A DNA stretch of 64,000 bases. It comes from CAILZL01 sp050181835 (GTDB taxonomy: Bacteria; Pseudomonadota; Gammaproteobacteria; Steroidobacterales; Steroidobacteraceae). Below are positions 35,776-44,810 of this stretch, piece by piece. Each line of letters begins with the position of its first letter. Position 1 is the stretch's first letter. The notes under the pieces are model-generated. The model was not told where the DNA came from. It did not search any database and saw nothing but the letters and a program-made list of their open reading frames with translations. The stretch is from NCBI GenBank assembly GCA_050181835.1, contig JBFXCU010000008.1:1-64000 (forward strand). The letters are read 5' to 3'. Made by a program: the position numbers and the translations under genes.

Positions 35776-38700
35776 GGCTGTGTTTCTCTAGTTGTTTTGG
35801 TTGGCGTAGCTGCGCGTAACGCGAAACGCCTGAATAGACTGGGTAGTAAAACCAGCGTTAGCGCGGTAGAGCTGATTAAGCCGCCGATTACTACGATGGC
35901 GAGTGGCCGTTGAATTTCGGAACCCGGGCCGCTGGCAAACAGTAATGGAATTAGGCCGAAGGCAGTGATGCTGGCAGTCATCATTACCGGCCGCAGACGG
36001 CGAAGCGATCCCTGTACAACAACATCGTTACCATGCAATCCCTTGGCGCTAAGCTGATTAAAGTGGCTGATCATCACTAGCCCATTGAGCGTGGCGATGC
36101 CCATTAAGGCAATAAAGCCTACTGAGGCTGGTACTGACAGATACTCGCCAGTGATGGCCAGCGCGACTATGCCGCCGATTAGCGCAAACGGGATGTTAAC
36201 TAATACCAGTGCAGCTTGTAATGTTGAACCAAAGGTGGCGAATAGCAACAGAAATATCAAGCCCAGTGCAATGGGAACCACAACTGCTAAACGGCTAGCG
36301 GTACGCTGTTGGTTTTCAAACTGGCCGCTCCATTTCAAATAGTATCCGGTCGGCAGTGTGACTTCGCGTGCAACTACAGCTTTGGCTTCCTCAACAAAAC
36401 TGACCAATGCGCGATCGCGTACGTTGGCGCGCACTGCAGAAGTCCGTGCGCCATTTTCACGGTCAATTTTAACCGGGCCATCGACAGGTTTAAGCGAAGC
36501 TAACTGTGTCAGTGACAGAGGCTCGTTGTTACTGATAGGCAAACGAAGCTCACCGAAGATTGCTGGGGATAACTGGATTGCTTCGGTACCACGTATCAAG
36601 AAGGGTAGACGGCGACCAGCCTCGTTGATGATGCCGACGTTGCGTCCTTCTACCAAGGTACGTAAATCGTTTTGTACTGTCTCTACTGAGAGTCCGTGGC
36701 GACCAAGGGCCAGTCGGTTTAGTTCCAGCTGTAGATATTGCACGCCACTATTTTGTGGTGCAACCACATCCTCTGCGCCGGGTAACTGACTGACTACATT
36801 GGCGATTGAGGTCGCCAGACTATCAATTGTACTCATGTCTGGGCCGTAGATCTTGATCGCCACATCACCACGTGTGCCGGAGATTAACTCTGAAACTCGC
36901 ATGTCAATGGGTTGGGTAAAGCTAAAAGTTACTCCCGCAAACTCGTTACCGACTTCACGAATCTGGTCAATTACCCATTCCTTGTCGGGCTTGCGCCATT
37001 GTTCGCGAGGCTTAAGCCCGATAAAAACATCGGTTTCGTTGGTGCCCATGGGATCAAGGCCGAGTTCATCAGATCCGACTCGGGCCACAATGGTATTAAC
37101 TTCTGGCACGGTCGCGAGAATTCGTTGCTGTATGTGTAGATCAATCTCTGCGGATTTTTGCAGATTGATTGACGGTACTTTTTCCAGCTGCAGTACGATA
37201 TCGCCTTCGTCCATAGTGGGCATGAAGGACTTGCCGATAAATGGAAACAGGATGCCGGCTGTGACCAATGCCGCAAGCGCCGTTGCGTATACCTGCTTTT
37301 CATGTTGCAGGCACCACTTTAGTATGTGCGCATAAGAACGCTCCATCGCTTGTACCATGCGTGGTGCGTTATGTGTTTGGTCACTCAGGAAATAGGAGGC
37401 TAGTACCGGGATGACCGTTAAAGACAGTATTAGCGAACTCAATAATGCGAAAACAATGGTCAGGGCGACTGGTGCAAATAACTTCCCCTCCAGACCTTGC
37501 AGCGTTAGTAGTGGCAAAAAGACAATGGCAATAATGACAATTCCTGATGTGACAGGCAGTGCCACCTCCTGTACTGCACGGAAAATTGCATGTAGCTTGC
37601 TGCGCGGTACGCCACCATGACCTTGATGTGCTTCAATGTTTTCAACCACCACGACTGCTGCATCGACCAACATACCGATGGCGATTGCCAAACCGCCTAA
37701 TGACATGAGATTGGCGGACAGGCCGTATAATTGCATGGCGATGAAGGTGCTCAGTGCTGATAGTGGCAAAATGACAGCTACTATCAATGCGGCGCGTAAT
37801 TGTCCAAGAAAAACAAACAGCAATAGCATCACCAGTACGATGGCTTCGAGCAAAGCTTCCGATACAGTGCCGACGGCACGCTCTACCAATGTGCCGCGGC
37901 TGTAGAAGGTATTGATGGTTGTACCGGCTGGCAGGCTGACACGGAGCTCTTCAAGCTTCGTTTCTACTGAGCGAACTATCTGCTGTGCATTGGCGCCGCG
38001 CAGCCCCAACACCAGTCCTTCCACTGCTTCCCCCTTGCCATCCTTGGTGACCATGCCATAGCGAGTAAGATTACCAATACGTACTATGGCTATATCAGCG
38101 ACGCGAACCGTAGTGTTGTCGCGTTGGGCGATCACGATTTGGCGTACATCATCCAAGGTGCTGATGTTGCCATCGCTGCGTACCAGCAGTGCTTCTTCGT
38201 TCTGGCTCAGGCGTCCAGCGCCATCACTACGGTTATTCATTTCCAGTGCGTTCTGCAAGTCGCTTAACGATATGCCGCGAGCTGCCAATGCAGCAATGTC
38301 CGGAACCACTTCAAACGTTTTTACAAAGCCACCCAATGCATTGACATCGGCCACACCAGCAATGCTGCGTAACTGTGGACGGATTACCCAGTCGAGCAGG
38401 GTACGCTTTTCAGTGAGGGTTAGCGGCCCCTCAATGGTGAACATGAACAGGTCACCAAGAGGGGTGGTTATTGGCGCAAGACCACCTGATGCCGTGCTGG
38501 GAAGGCTGGATAGAATACCGTTCAGGCGTTCACTGACTTGCTGGCGCGCCCAGTAAATGTCGGTGTTATCGTTAAAGTCAATTGTGATGTCGGCGATGGC
38601 ATACTTTGATTTGGATCGTAATATGGTCTGGTTGGGTATACCCAGCAGTTCTTGTTCAATCGGTGCGGTGATGCGCGCTTCCACTTCCTCCGGTGTCATT

Positions 38701-38864
38701 CCCGGTGCTTTCATGATGATCTTTACTTGTGTTGTAGAGATGTCAGGATAGGCATCGATGGGAAGTTTTGTTATCGCGTAGCCGCCAGCACCAATCAATA
38801 ACAAAGTCAGCACTAGTACAAACAGGCGTTGTGACAGGGCGAAAGCAATCAGGCGCGATAGCAT
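35772..38864 (-). CDS. czcA: Heavy-metal RND efflux pump, CzcA family
   Basis: Inner-membrane proton-driven exporter of 1,030 residues. Twelve membrane segments with two large periplasmic loops; N-terminal KLPIDAYPDISTTQVKI is typical of the heavy-metal branch. The helix IV signature reads AIGMLVDAAVVVVEN (about 395-409, with Asp401 as the proton-relay residue). Known Zn/Co/Cd pumps have DFGxxxDGAxxxVEN there; AIGxxxDAAxxxVEN is the form published for Cu/Ag pumps, yet the periplasmic segment FTQPIDMRVSELISGTRGDV looks CzcA-like. The substrate is therefore open. Encoded after czcB with a 23-base gap. Confidence 0.92.
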   Translation of the reverse strand: MLSRLIAFALSQRLFVLVLTLLLIGAGGYAITKLPIDAYPDISTTQVKIIMKAPGMTPEEVEARITAPIEQELLGIPNQTILRSKSKYAIADITIDFNDNTDIYWARQQVSERLNGILSSLPSTASGGLAPITTPLGDLFMFTIEGPLTLTEKRTLLDWVIRPQLRSIAGVADVNALGGFVKTFEVVPDIAALAARGISLSDLQNALEMNNRSDGAGRLSQNEEALLVRSDGNISTLDDVRQIVIAQRDNTTVRVADIAIVRIGNLTRYGMVTKDGKGEAVEGLVLGLRGANAQQIVRSVETKLEELRVSLPAGTTINTFYSRGTLVERAVGTVSEALLEAIVLVMLLLFVFLGQLRAALIVAVILPLSALSTFIAMQLYGLSANLMSLGGLAIAIGMLVDAAVVVVENIEAHQGHGGVPRSKLHAIFRAVQEVALPVTSGIVIIAIVFLPLLTLQGLEGKLFAPVALTIVFALLSSLILSLTVIPVLASYFLSDQTHNAPRMVQAMERSYAHILKWCLQHEKQVYATALAALVTAGILFPFIGKSFMPTMDEGDIVLQLEKVPSINLQKSAEIDLHIQQRILATVPEVNTIVARVGSDELGLDPMGTNETDVFIGLKPREQWRKPDKEWVIDQIREVGNEFAGVTFSFTQPIDMRVSELISGTRGDVAIKIYGPDMSTIDSLATSIANVVSQLPGAEDVVAPQNSGVQYLQLELNRLALGRHGLSVETVQNDLRTLVEGRNVGIINEAGRRLPFLIRGTEAIQLSPAIFGELRLPISNNEPLSLTQLASLKPVDGPVKIDRENGARTSAVRANVRDRALVSFVEEAKAVVAREVTLPTGYYLKWSGQFENQQRTASRLAVVVPIALGLIFLLLFATFGSTLQAALVLVNIPFALIGGIVALAITGEYLSVPASVGFIALMGIATLNGLVMISHFNQLSAKGLHGNDVVVQGSLRRLRPVMMTASITAFGLIPLLFASGPGSEIQRPLAIVVIGGLISSTALTLVLLPSLFRRFALRAATPTKTTRETQP

Positions 38865-38887
38865 ATTAGTTACCTATGAGACCGCAG

Positions 38888-40018
38888 TTATTCAGGAACG
38901 CCAAGGCCGATGACTGCGCCACGAATTGCTGCGATACCGGCAGTAGCCAGCACCGTTCCCGCTGGCAAGGTGCTCTTTATCCATACGGTGTCACCTTCAC
39001 GAGACTGCACTGAGACTTGTTGTTGTACAAATCCTTGCGTATTTTGGATAAATACAAAGTTGATGCCATCTTGCGTGAATAGTGCGCTAGCCGGTACCGC
39101 AATAGAGTTACCACTGACTGCTGCGTTGGTGGTAATGGTTACTTCAGTAAATTGATTTGGGCGCAGGCATTGCTTTACCGGCGTAATTTCAATACGTACA
39201 AGTCCAGTTTGATTGTCGCGTGCAATTATCGGGCTGATCGCAGCGACTCTGCCAGGCTTGCTGCAGCTACTGACGTGGACGATATTCCCAATGGCAAGTT
39301 GATCCAGCTGTGCGGCGGTGGCCTGCGCTTCTATCCATAGAGTGTTGATATCTGCAACCAAGAAAAGCTCATCGCCTGCGGAGACGCGCATGCCGGGTGT
39401 GATTGTCTGCTCCAAAGCCACGCCATTCAGCGGAGAATTGATGGTCATCATCGGGCTGATGGCTGTCGCATCAACAAGTTTTGCAATACCTACGTTACTC
39501 AATCCGGCCAGTTTCAGCAGCTGCCGTTGTTCCTGTAAGTTGGTGGCGTCCTGCTGTTGAGCCTGTCGAGTTTCTTCGAGTCGCCCTAATGAAATAATGC
39601 CGTCTTCGTACAATGATTGGTCACGCTTGAATTTTTGCTCGCTGACAATGGAGGCTGACCTTGCGTGTAGATAGTCGCGTTGTACGCCAAGCAGCTCGGT
39701 ACTGTAAATGCGTAACAGCGGTGTTCCATTGCGTACTGGTTCACCTATATTGACCAGAATGCTCTGTACTTGCCCGGCTAGCGTTGCTACAACGCGGGCC
39801 TGCCTGCTGTTCGGAATAGTAACTCTACCCGAGAGCATCACATTATTTCTGGCTAAGCTCTTGCCATCATTGCCTGTCGGAGTGGTGGGTACCGTCATGG
39901 TGGTGACGCCGGCAGACTTAAGCTGTGTTTCACTCAGTTTTGCAGTGTTGAATTCTGCTGCCGATGCCAATCCGCTGGTCATTAATAAGGAAAAAACTAG
40001 CGCATTTCGGGCAAACAT
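38888..40018 (-). CDS. czcB: RND efflux periplasmic adaptor, CzcB-like
   Basis: Membrane fusion protein linking the pump to the outer-membrane channel; about 376 residues with signal peptide (LVFSLLMTSGLASAAE). It has the barrel-sandwich hybrid halves (VVATLAGQVQSILVNIGEPV and INSPLNGVALEQTITPGMRV), an alpha-hairpin between them, and the beta-barrel part FLVADINTLWIEAQATAAQL. The ATG at 40018 has AGG at good distance; the frame is open ten codons upstream. First gene of the operon, divergent from the two-component regulator. Confidence 0.9.
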   Translation of the reverse strand: MFARNALVFSLLMTSGLASAAEFNTAKLSETQLKSAGVTTMTVPTTPTGNDGKSLARNNVMLSGRVTIPNSRQARVVATLAGQVQSILVNIGEPVRNGTPLLRIYSTELLGVQRDYLHARSASIVSEQKFKRDQSLYEDGIISLGRLEETRQAQQQDATNLQEQRQLLKLAGLSNVGIAKLVDATAISPMMTINSPLNGVALEQTITPGMRVSAGDELFLVADINTLWIEAQATAAQLDQLAIGNIVHVSSCSKPGRVAAISPIIARDNQTGLVRIEITPVKQCLRPNQFTEVTITTNAAVSGNSIAVPASALFTQDGINFVFIQNTQGFVQQQVSVQSREGDTVWIKSTLPAGTVLATAGIAAIRGAVIGLGVPE

Positions 40019-40071
40019 GGTGACAACCTGTATCGCTTTGCAGAACATTGACGTAATACTATGCTGTCGTT

Positions 40072-40087
40072 CTTAAGATTTACTTAA
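40072..40087. promoter_or_regulatory. Direct repeat, candidate response-regulator box
   Basis: CTTAA occurs at 40072-40076 and 40083-40087, an 11-bp period within TCTTAAGATTTACTTAAAA. Direct half sites about one helical turn apart are typical for OmpR-family regulators such as those controlling metal efflux. It lies 31 bases before the regulator gene and 54 bases before czcB, in the shared control region. Confidence 0.55.
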
Positions 40088-40117
40088 AAGTCGTGACGAG
40101 CTCAGGGTGCCAAGGTC

Positions 40118-40780
40118 ATGCGTATTTTATTGGTAGAGGATGATGAGCTGTTGGGCAAGGCGATACGTACTGGTCTTGAACAACAAGACTATGCGGTTGA
40201 TTGGGTGACTGATGGTGTGGCTGGTGAGATTGCCGCAACCACCACCGAGTATTCGGCACTATTGCTGGATCTGGGATTACCACGTCAGGATGGCATCATG
40301 TTATTGAAGAAATTGCGTGCCAGTGGCAACACCGTGCCGGTAATCATGATTACCGCGCGAGATGCTCTGGCAGAGCGTATTGCTGGGCTTGATAGCGGGG
40401 CTGACGATTTCATCGTCAAGCCATTTGATCTGCAGGAGCTGGGTGCTCGCTTGCGTGCTGTGATGCGTCGTGCCGAAGGACGTGCCTGTGCGGAACTCAT
40501 CCATGGCGGAATCAAAATAGATCCAGCCGCTCGCACCGTTAGCATCGATGAGCAACTGGTGCCGATTACCGCTCGTGAATTCGCCATCCTGAAGCAGTTA
40601 CTAGAACACAAGGGGAAAGTACGTAGCAAACAGCAATTACAAGATGCTTTATACGACTGGAATAGTGACGTCGATAGCAACACAGTCGAAGTGCATGTGC
40701 ATCACTTGCGGCGCAAGCTTGGCCGTGACTTGATCAAGACGCGGCATGGCATGGGATACATCATAAATGACGCAGATTGA
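40118..40780 (+). CDS. OmpR-family response regulator of the efflux system
   Basis: DNA-binding response regulator of 220 residues. Receiver: VEDDELLGK with the acidic pair, phosphorylation site Asp51 in LLLDLGLPRQDG, and FIVKPFDLQELGARLRAV with the conserved Lys. C-terminal winged helix: VDSNTVEVHVHHLRRKLG and the end DLIKTRHGMGYIIND. It overlaps the kinase gene by 14 bases and is divergent from czcB, so it is very probably the regulator of that operon; the family is close to QseB/CzcR/CusR types and cannot be named more precisely. Confidence 0.93.
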   Translation: MRILLVEDDELLGKAIRTGLEQQDYAVDWVTDGVAGEIAATTTEYSALLLDLGLPRQDGIMLLKKLRASGNTVPVIMITARDALAERIAGLDSGADDFIVKPFDLQELGARLRAVMRRAEGRACAELIHGGIKIDPAARTVSIDEQLVPITAREFAILKQLLEHKGKVRSKQQLQDALYDWNSDVDSNTVEVHVHHLRRKLGRDLIKTRHGMGYIINDAD

Positions 40781-42155
40781 TACTGATCCGCCACGCCACT
40801 GGTCGGTTCGTAATCGATTAGTGTCGCTGCTGGTGATGGTGATGCTAGGTCTATGGGGTATAGCCTCGTTTTCTATTTATCAGCAAGCAAAACAAGTAAG
40901 TAGTGAGCTATTTGATGAGTCGTTGAAGGAAACCGCCCATGTACTGCTCGCGGTTATTGAGCATGAGATTGAAGAGCATGGCCCCAACTTTGTCGAGCAG
41001 CTGATCGGCGAATCTGGCTACCCAAGTTCACATTACTTGCGCTTCCAAGTATGGAGCCAAGATCTTCGCTTGGTGTATCGTTCGATAGGCGCACCGACTA
41101 CGCCGATGCTGGCAATGGATGGTGGTGCCAATTGGGTTGGTGCAGATGGTCAGCTCATGCATACGTACTCCACATGGAATACTAGGCACAGTCTACAAAT
41201 TCAGGTTGCTGAGCCGTTGAGTTATCGTGACAAAATAGCCCGGGGTGCGTTAAATCGTCTTATTGTATTTACTACTATTTTTCTGCCCTGTACCGCTCTG
41301 CTTATATGGTTGGTAATAGCGCGCAGTTTTGCGCCCATTCAATGGCTTGGTTCGGCAGTAAGTCAGCGTACTGCTAATAATCTCGATCCATTGGACACGC
41401 GACATGTCCCGCGCGAGGTGGCGCCGCTTATTCTGTCATTCAATCGCCTATTGGTTCGAGTTCGTGAGGCAATAACTCTTGAGCGAGAATTTACGGCAGA
41501 TGCCGCACATGAACTGCGTACACCTCTTGCGGCGATTCGAGCGCATGCGCAGGTGTTGTCTGCGGCGCGCAATCCTGGTGAAGCGAATGAAGCGGCACGA
41601 GACATTATTGCTGGGGTTGATCGTGGTGGACGATTGGTGGATCAATTGCTTGCCCTGGCTCGACTGGATGCCAGCCTCGAAGAGATGTCGGTACGGGCCG
41701 ATGTTGAGCTCGATTTGCAGCAAATAGTCTTCTCGGAAATCGAGCTTCAGCAAGACCTGGCGCAGCGTCGCCAGATTTCTCTTACAGCCGACACGCAAGT
41801 TGCTAGGGTGCGCGGAAGTACAGAAGCACTGCAGATTCTATTGCGCAATCTAATCGACAATGCACTGCGGGCGACCCCCGTGGGGGGGGCTGTGCAAGTT
41901 GCATGTGGTGAAAATGGGAGCGGTGCGTGGCTTGCGGTTAGAGATTCTGGTGTTGGCATTCAAGCGGAAGAACGCGAACGGATTTTCCGCCGCTTTTATC
42001 GCGTCAAAGGCAGTGCTTACGGCGGCAGTGGGCTAGGGTTATCGATAGTACAGCGCGTAGCAGAAAGGCACGGTGCGGCAATCAAATTTACTGATGGCCT
42101 GCATGGTCGTGGTGTGGGTGTGATGCTGACTTTTCCGTCATTGCCTACGTTCTGA
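40767..42155 (+). CDS. Sensor histidine kinase of the efflux system
   Basis: Membrane kinase of 462 residues. Two membrane helices (about 20-40 and 165-187) flank a periplasmic sensor part of about 120 residues. The H box is FTADAAHELRTPLAAIRAHA, then the N box RNLIDNALRATP, the G1 box VRDSGVGIQAEERERIFRRF and the G2 box GGSGLGLSIVQRVAERHG. The sensor part has few His or Cys residues in obvious metal-binding arrangement. Overall layout resembles the QseC/TctE group; its signal is inferred to be a metal only from its neighbours. Confidence 0.92.
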   Translation: MTQIDTDPPRHWSVRNRLVSLLVMVMLGLWGIASFSIYQQAKQVSSELFDESLKETAHVLLAVIEHEIEEHGPNFVEQLIGESGYPSSHYLRFQVWSQDLRLVYRSIGAPTTPMLAMDGGANWVGADGQLMHTYSTWNTRHSLQIQVAEPLSYRDKIARGALNRLIVFTTIFLPCTALLIWLVIARSFAPIQWLGSAVSQRTANNLDPLDTRHVPREVAPLILSFNRLLVRVREAITLEREFTADAAHELRTPLAAIRAHAQVLSAARNPGEANEAARDIIAGVDRGGRLVDQLLALARLDASLEEMSVRADVELDLQQIVFSEIELQQDLAQRRQISLTADTQVARVRGSTEALQILLRNLIDNALRATPVGGAVQVACGENGSGAWLAVRDSGVGIQAEERERIFRRFYRVKGSAYGGSGLGLSIVQRVAERHGAAIKFTDGLHGRGVGVMLTFPSLPTF

Positions 42156-42386
42156 CGTTCACTGCTTCTGCAGTGCGCTGCAATTTGGTCAGCAGCATAA
42201 ATAGACTGTTTTCTTGATGCGCCAATTTTCTGGCGCCGTTTTCTGATGTGCGCTGCTTCACATATTGGAAAACAGTGAATTAATAATTAAATCATATGGT
42301 TAAGCGTTAGTGAGGGGGCGTGGCATGCGCCTTGCTCTTGCTGTGTCATGTCGTAAATAGCGACGCTTAACACAGGAACTAATGCT
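42156..42386. other. Gap before fliL with two hairpin-forming repeats
   Basis: Holds CACTGC-TTCT-GCAGTG (42160-42175), directly after the kinase stop, GCGCCA-ATTTTC-TGGCGC (42219-42236) followed by CGTTTTC, and the sigma-54 promoter of fliL at 42320-42336. The second repeat could end the two-component transcript or, at about 84 bases upstream of the promoter, be an activator site; the sequence does not decide. Confidence 0.55.
42320..42336 (+). promoter_or_regulatory. Sigma-54 promoter of the fliL operon
   Basis: GTGGCATG-CGCC-TTGCT with exact GG-N10-GC spacing. Predicted start near 42347, about 40 bases before fliL. The sequence shares GGCATG-N4-TTGCT with the other three sigma-54 promoters of the window. 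Confidence 0.9.
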
Positions 42387-42923
42387 ATGTCGGACACAGC
42401 AACGCCAGCCGCACCCGTAGCCGGTGGCAGTAACAAGATGATGTTCATCATGATGGGTGCCATGTTTATTCTGCTCTTGGGCGGTATGGGTGGCATGTAC
42501 GTCATGTTAAGTAAATCCTCTGCCCAGGGCCAGGCAAGTCAGGATCAAGCAAGCACTGAACATGGTGAAGGAAATAAGGATGAAAAGCACGAAGCTAAAT
42601 CTGCCGCGATCTATGTCAGCTTTGAACCACCCTTTGTGGTGAATTTTCCAGTCGGTGGTGATGTCAAGTTCCTGCAGCTGACGGTTCAGGCCATGACCCG
42701 TGACGAAATTATGGAAAAAGATATGCAGCGTAACAGCCCTGCCATTCGTGATGCTTTGCTGACCTTATTTGGGCAGCAGACTGCAGAGGGGTTGTCCACT
42801 TCTGAGGGTAAGGAGCAGCTGCGCGCCAAGGCGCTCGAAGCGGTGCGTGCAGTAATGAAATCGGAAGGCAAAGATCCAGCTGAAATAGAAGGAATTTATT
42901 TCACCAGCTTTGTAATGCAGTAA
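42387..42923 (+). CDS. fliL: Flagellar basal body-associated protein FliL
   Basis: Single-pass inner-membrane protein next to the stator, 178 residues. One membrane helix at about residues 14-36 (methionine-rich MMFIMMGAMFILLLGGMGGM), then a periplasmic domain with FEPPFVVNFPVGGDVKFLQL and the C-terminal GIYFTSFVMQ typical of FliL. AGGA precedes the ATG. First gene of the fliLMNOPQR operon. Confidence 0.95.
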   Translation: MSDTATPAAPVAGGSNKMMFIMMGAMFILLLGGMGGMYVMLSKSSAQGQASQDQASTEHGEGNKDEKHEAKSAAIYVSFEPPFVVNFPVGGDVKFLQLTVQAMTRDEIMEKDMQRNSPAIRDALLTLFGQQTAEGLSTSEGKEQLRAKALEAVRAVMKSEGKDPAEIEGIYFTSFVMQ

Positions 42924-42965
42924 TTGCAATCAATAACATCATATCTGTATCTCGGAGTTTGCGTA

Positions 42966-43973
42966 GTGAGTGATCAGGAAGTTTTAAGTCAAGACGAAAT
43001 CGATGCCTTGATGCATGGCGTTGACAGCGGTGAGGTAAAAATTGACCCGGCTGCTGCTCCTGATGAGGTGCGTGAGTATGACTTTGCCACTCAGTCACGC
43101 ATTATCCGTGGTCGTATGCCAACTCTGGAGATGGTCAATGAGCGTTTCGCTCGGTTGTTTCGTATCAGTTTGTTCAGCTTGTTGCGCCGCACGCCGGAAA
43201 TAAGTTTGACACCGATACAGACGAACAAATTTTCCGATTATGTACATTCACTGCAAGTGCCAACCAATCTCAATCTAGTGACGGTCAATCCATTACGCGG
43301 CTCAGCATTGTTCATTATTGAACCAACCTTGATATTTGCGATAGTGGATAGCTATTTTGGTGGCACTGGTCGTCACGCAAAAATAGAAGGTCGCGAATTT
43401 ACTGCTACCGAATATCGCATCATTCAGATGGTTCTCAAGACTGCTTTCGTAGATCTTAAAGAAGCATGGTCACATGTGTTTGATTTGAACTTTGAGTACC
43501 AACATTCAGAGATTAATCCACATTTTGCCAATATCGTCAGCCCCACCGAAATTGTGGTGGTGACCAAATTCCATATTGATCTTGATGGTGCTGGCGGTGA
43601 TCTGCATGTGACCATGCCTTATTCAATGCTTGAGCCAATGCGAGAGATTCTCGATGCTGGCATGAAAAGTGATCGTGCCGAGCATGACGAACGATGGTTG
43701 CAATCAATGCGTGAAGATATAGAGGAGGCGCAGGTTGAGCTAAGTCTGACTGTTGGTCATTCATTAATCACGGTAGGTGAATTAATGAATTTGAAGCAGG
43801 GAGACATTCTGCCTACGGATTTCGACGGCAAGGCCACCATGATTGTTGAAGACGTGCCGTTGTTCAGGGGTTCATTTGGCGCATCGCGTGGTAACAAGGC
43901 AATCAAGCTTGAAAAACGTATCACGCACGGCCGTCACAATGCAATCGATTCACTTGTCGCACGTAGCGCATAA
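42966..43973 (+). CDS. fliM: Flagellar motor switch protein FliM
   Basis: C-ring switch protein that binds phosphorylated CheY; 335 residues from a GTG start, almost the same length as E. coli FliM. The N-terminal CheY-binding motif LSQDEIDALM is present, followed by the middle domain (LEMVNERFARLFRISLFSLL, DSYFGGTGRHAKIEGREFTA) and a C-terminal SpoA domain. GGAG at 42954-42957 lies eight bases before the GTG; the frame is open 14 codons further but reads into the fliL end. Confidence 0.96.
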   Translation: MSDQEVLSQDEIDALMHGVDSGEVKIDPAAAPDEVREYDFATQSRIIRGRMPTLEMVNERFARLFRISLFSLLRRTPEISLTPIQTNKFSDYVHSLQVPTNLNLVTVNPLRGSALFIIEPTLIFAIVDSYFGGTGRHAKIEGREFTATEYRIIQMVLKTAFVDLKEAWSHVFDLNFEYQHSEINPHFANIVSPTEIVVVTKFHIDLDGAGGDLHVTMPYSMLEPMREILDAGMKSDRAEHDERWLQSMREDIEEAQVELSLTVGHSLITVGELMNLKQGDILPTDFDGKATMIVEDVPLFRGSFGASRGNKAIKLEKRITHGRHNAIDSLVARSA

Positions 43974-43986
43974 AAAGGTATTAATT

Positions 43987-44349
43987 ATGAGTAGCAACGA
44001 AGAAGCCATGGTCGCAAAAATGGAAAACCTCCGCGCCGAAGCCATTCTTGATGGACGCGATGACAGTAAGTCTGGAGAGCAACAATCAGATGTCAATCTG
44101 GATCTGATACTCGATGTGCCCGTCACTCTGTCGATGGAAGTGGGGCGTACGCGGATTCCGATCCGCAATTTATTGCAGCTCAATCAAGGTTCAGTCGTCG
44201 AATTGGATCGCGCCGCTGGAGATCCACTGGATGTCTATATAAATGGCACCCTGATTGCGCATGGTGAAGTGGTGGTGGTGAATGACAAGTTTGGCATTCG
44301 TCTTACTGATGTTATTAGTCCGCAGGAACGTATTCGCAAGTTGAAGTAA
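43987..44349 (+). CDS. fliN: Flagellar motor switch protein FliN
   Basis: C-ring protein of 120 residues. The SpoA domain is seen in LILDVPVTLSMEVGRTRIPI, RNLLQLNQGSVVELDRAAGD and YINGTLIAHGEVVVVNDKFG. The ATG at 43987, 13 bases after the fliM stop, gives the right N-terminus; the longer open frame overlaps fliM. The last base of its stop codon is the first base of the fliO ATG. Confidence 0.97.
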   Translation: MSSNEEAMVAKMENLRAEAILDGRDDSKSGEQQSDVNLDLILDVPVTLSMEVGRTRIPIRNLLQLNQGSVVELDRAAGDPLDVYINGTLIAHGEVVVVNDKFGIRLTDVISPQERIRKLK

Positions 44350-44810
44350 TGATTAACAAAATATTATTTTTGATATGCGGATTGCTGACGACAACGATTA
44401 CGTTGGCGCAGACAGAAAAATTCGCTGATCCGGCTATTGCAGTAGGTTTACCTGAGTCTGGTGCATCCAGTATGGGAAAAGTTACTGTTGCACTGATGGT
44501 CATCCTGATGCTGCTTTTTGCGGCGGCATGGATGATGCGTCAGTTCAAGTTATTTGGCCGGTCTGGTCAGGCAGAGATTGAGGTAATGCAGGGCATTAGC
44601 CTCGGTCACAAAGAACGCGCGGTGCTAATCAAAGTACAAAATCGCCGCCTGCTGATTGGCGTAGCGCCAGGTTGCGTTAACTTGCTGATGGAGCTATCGC
44701 CAGATGACGCGGTAGAGAGGTGCGATAAGCCATCTGTAATAGTACCGAAAGACGTAAATGCGCCAAGTTTCAAGACATTGCTGAAGCGCAGTATGGGGAT
44801 ACAAGAATGA
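44349..44810 (+). CDS. fliO: Flagellar biosynthetic protein FliO
   Basis: Membrane protein that helps assemble the FliPQR export gate, 153 residues. An N-terminal signal-like helix (LFLICGLLTTTITLAQ) and a second membrane helix (VTVALMVILMLLFAAAWMMR) precede a cytoplasmic domain with VMQGISLGHKERAVLIKVQN and RRLLIGVAPG, the FliO core. Linked to fliN by one base and to fliP by a four-base overlap. Confidence 0.93.
   Translation: MINKILFLICGLLTTTITLAQTEKFADPAIAVGLPESGASSMGKVTVALMVILMLLFAAAWMMRQFKLFGRSGQAEIEVMQGISLGHKERAVLIKVQNRRLLIGVAPGCVNLLMELSPDDAVERCDKPSVIVPKDVNAPSFKTLLKRSMGIQE

Noticed and set aside
36085..38751. Several long plus-strand open frames opposite czcA
   Set aside because: They are antisense shadows of a clear 1,030-residue RND pump; their products are Ser/Thr/Arg-rich without recognisable features.
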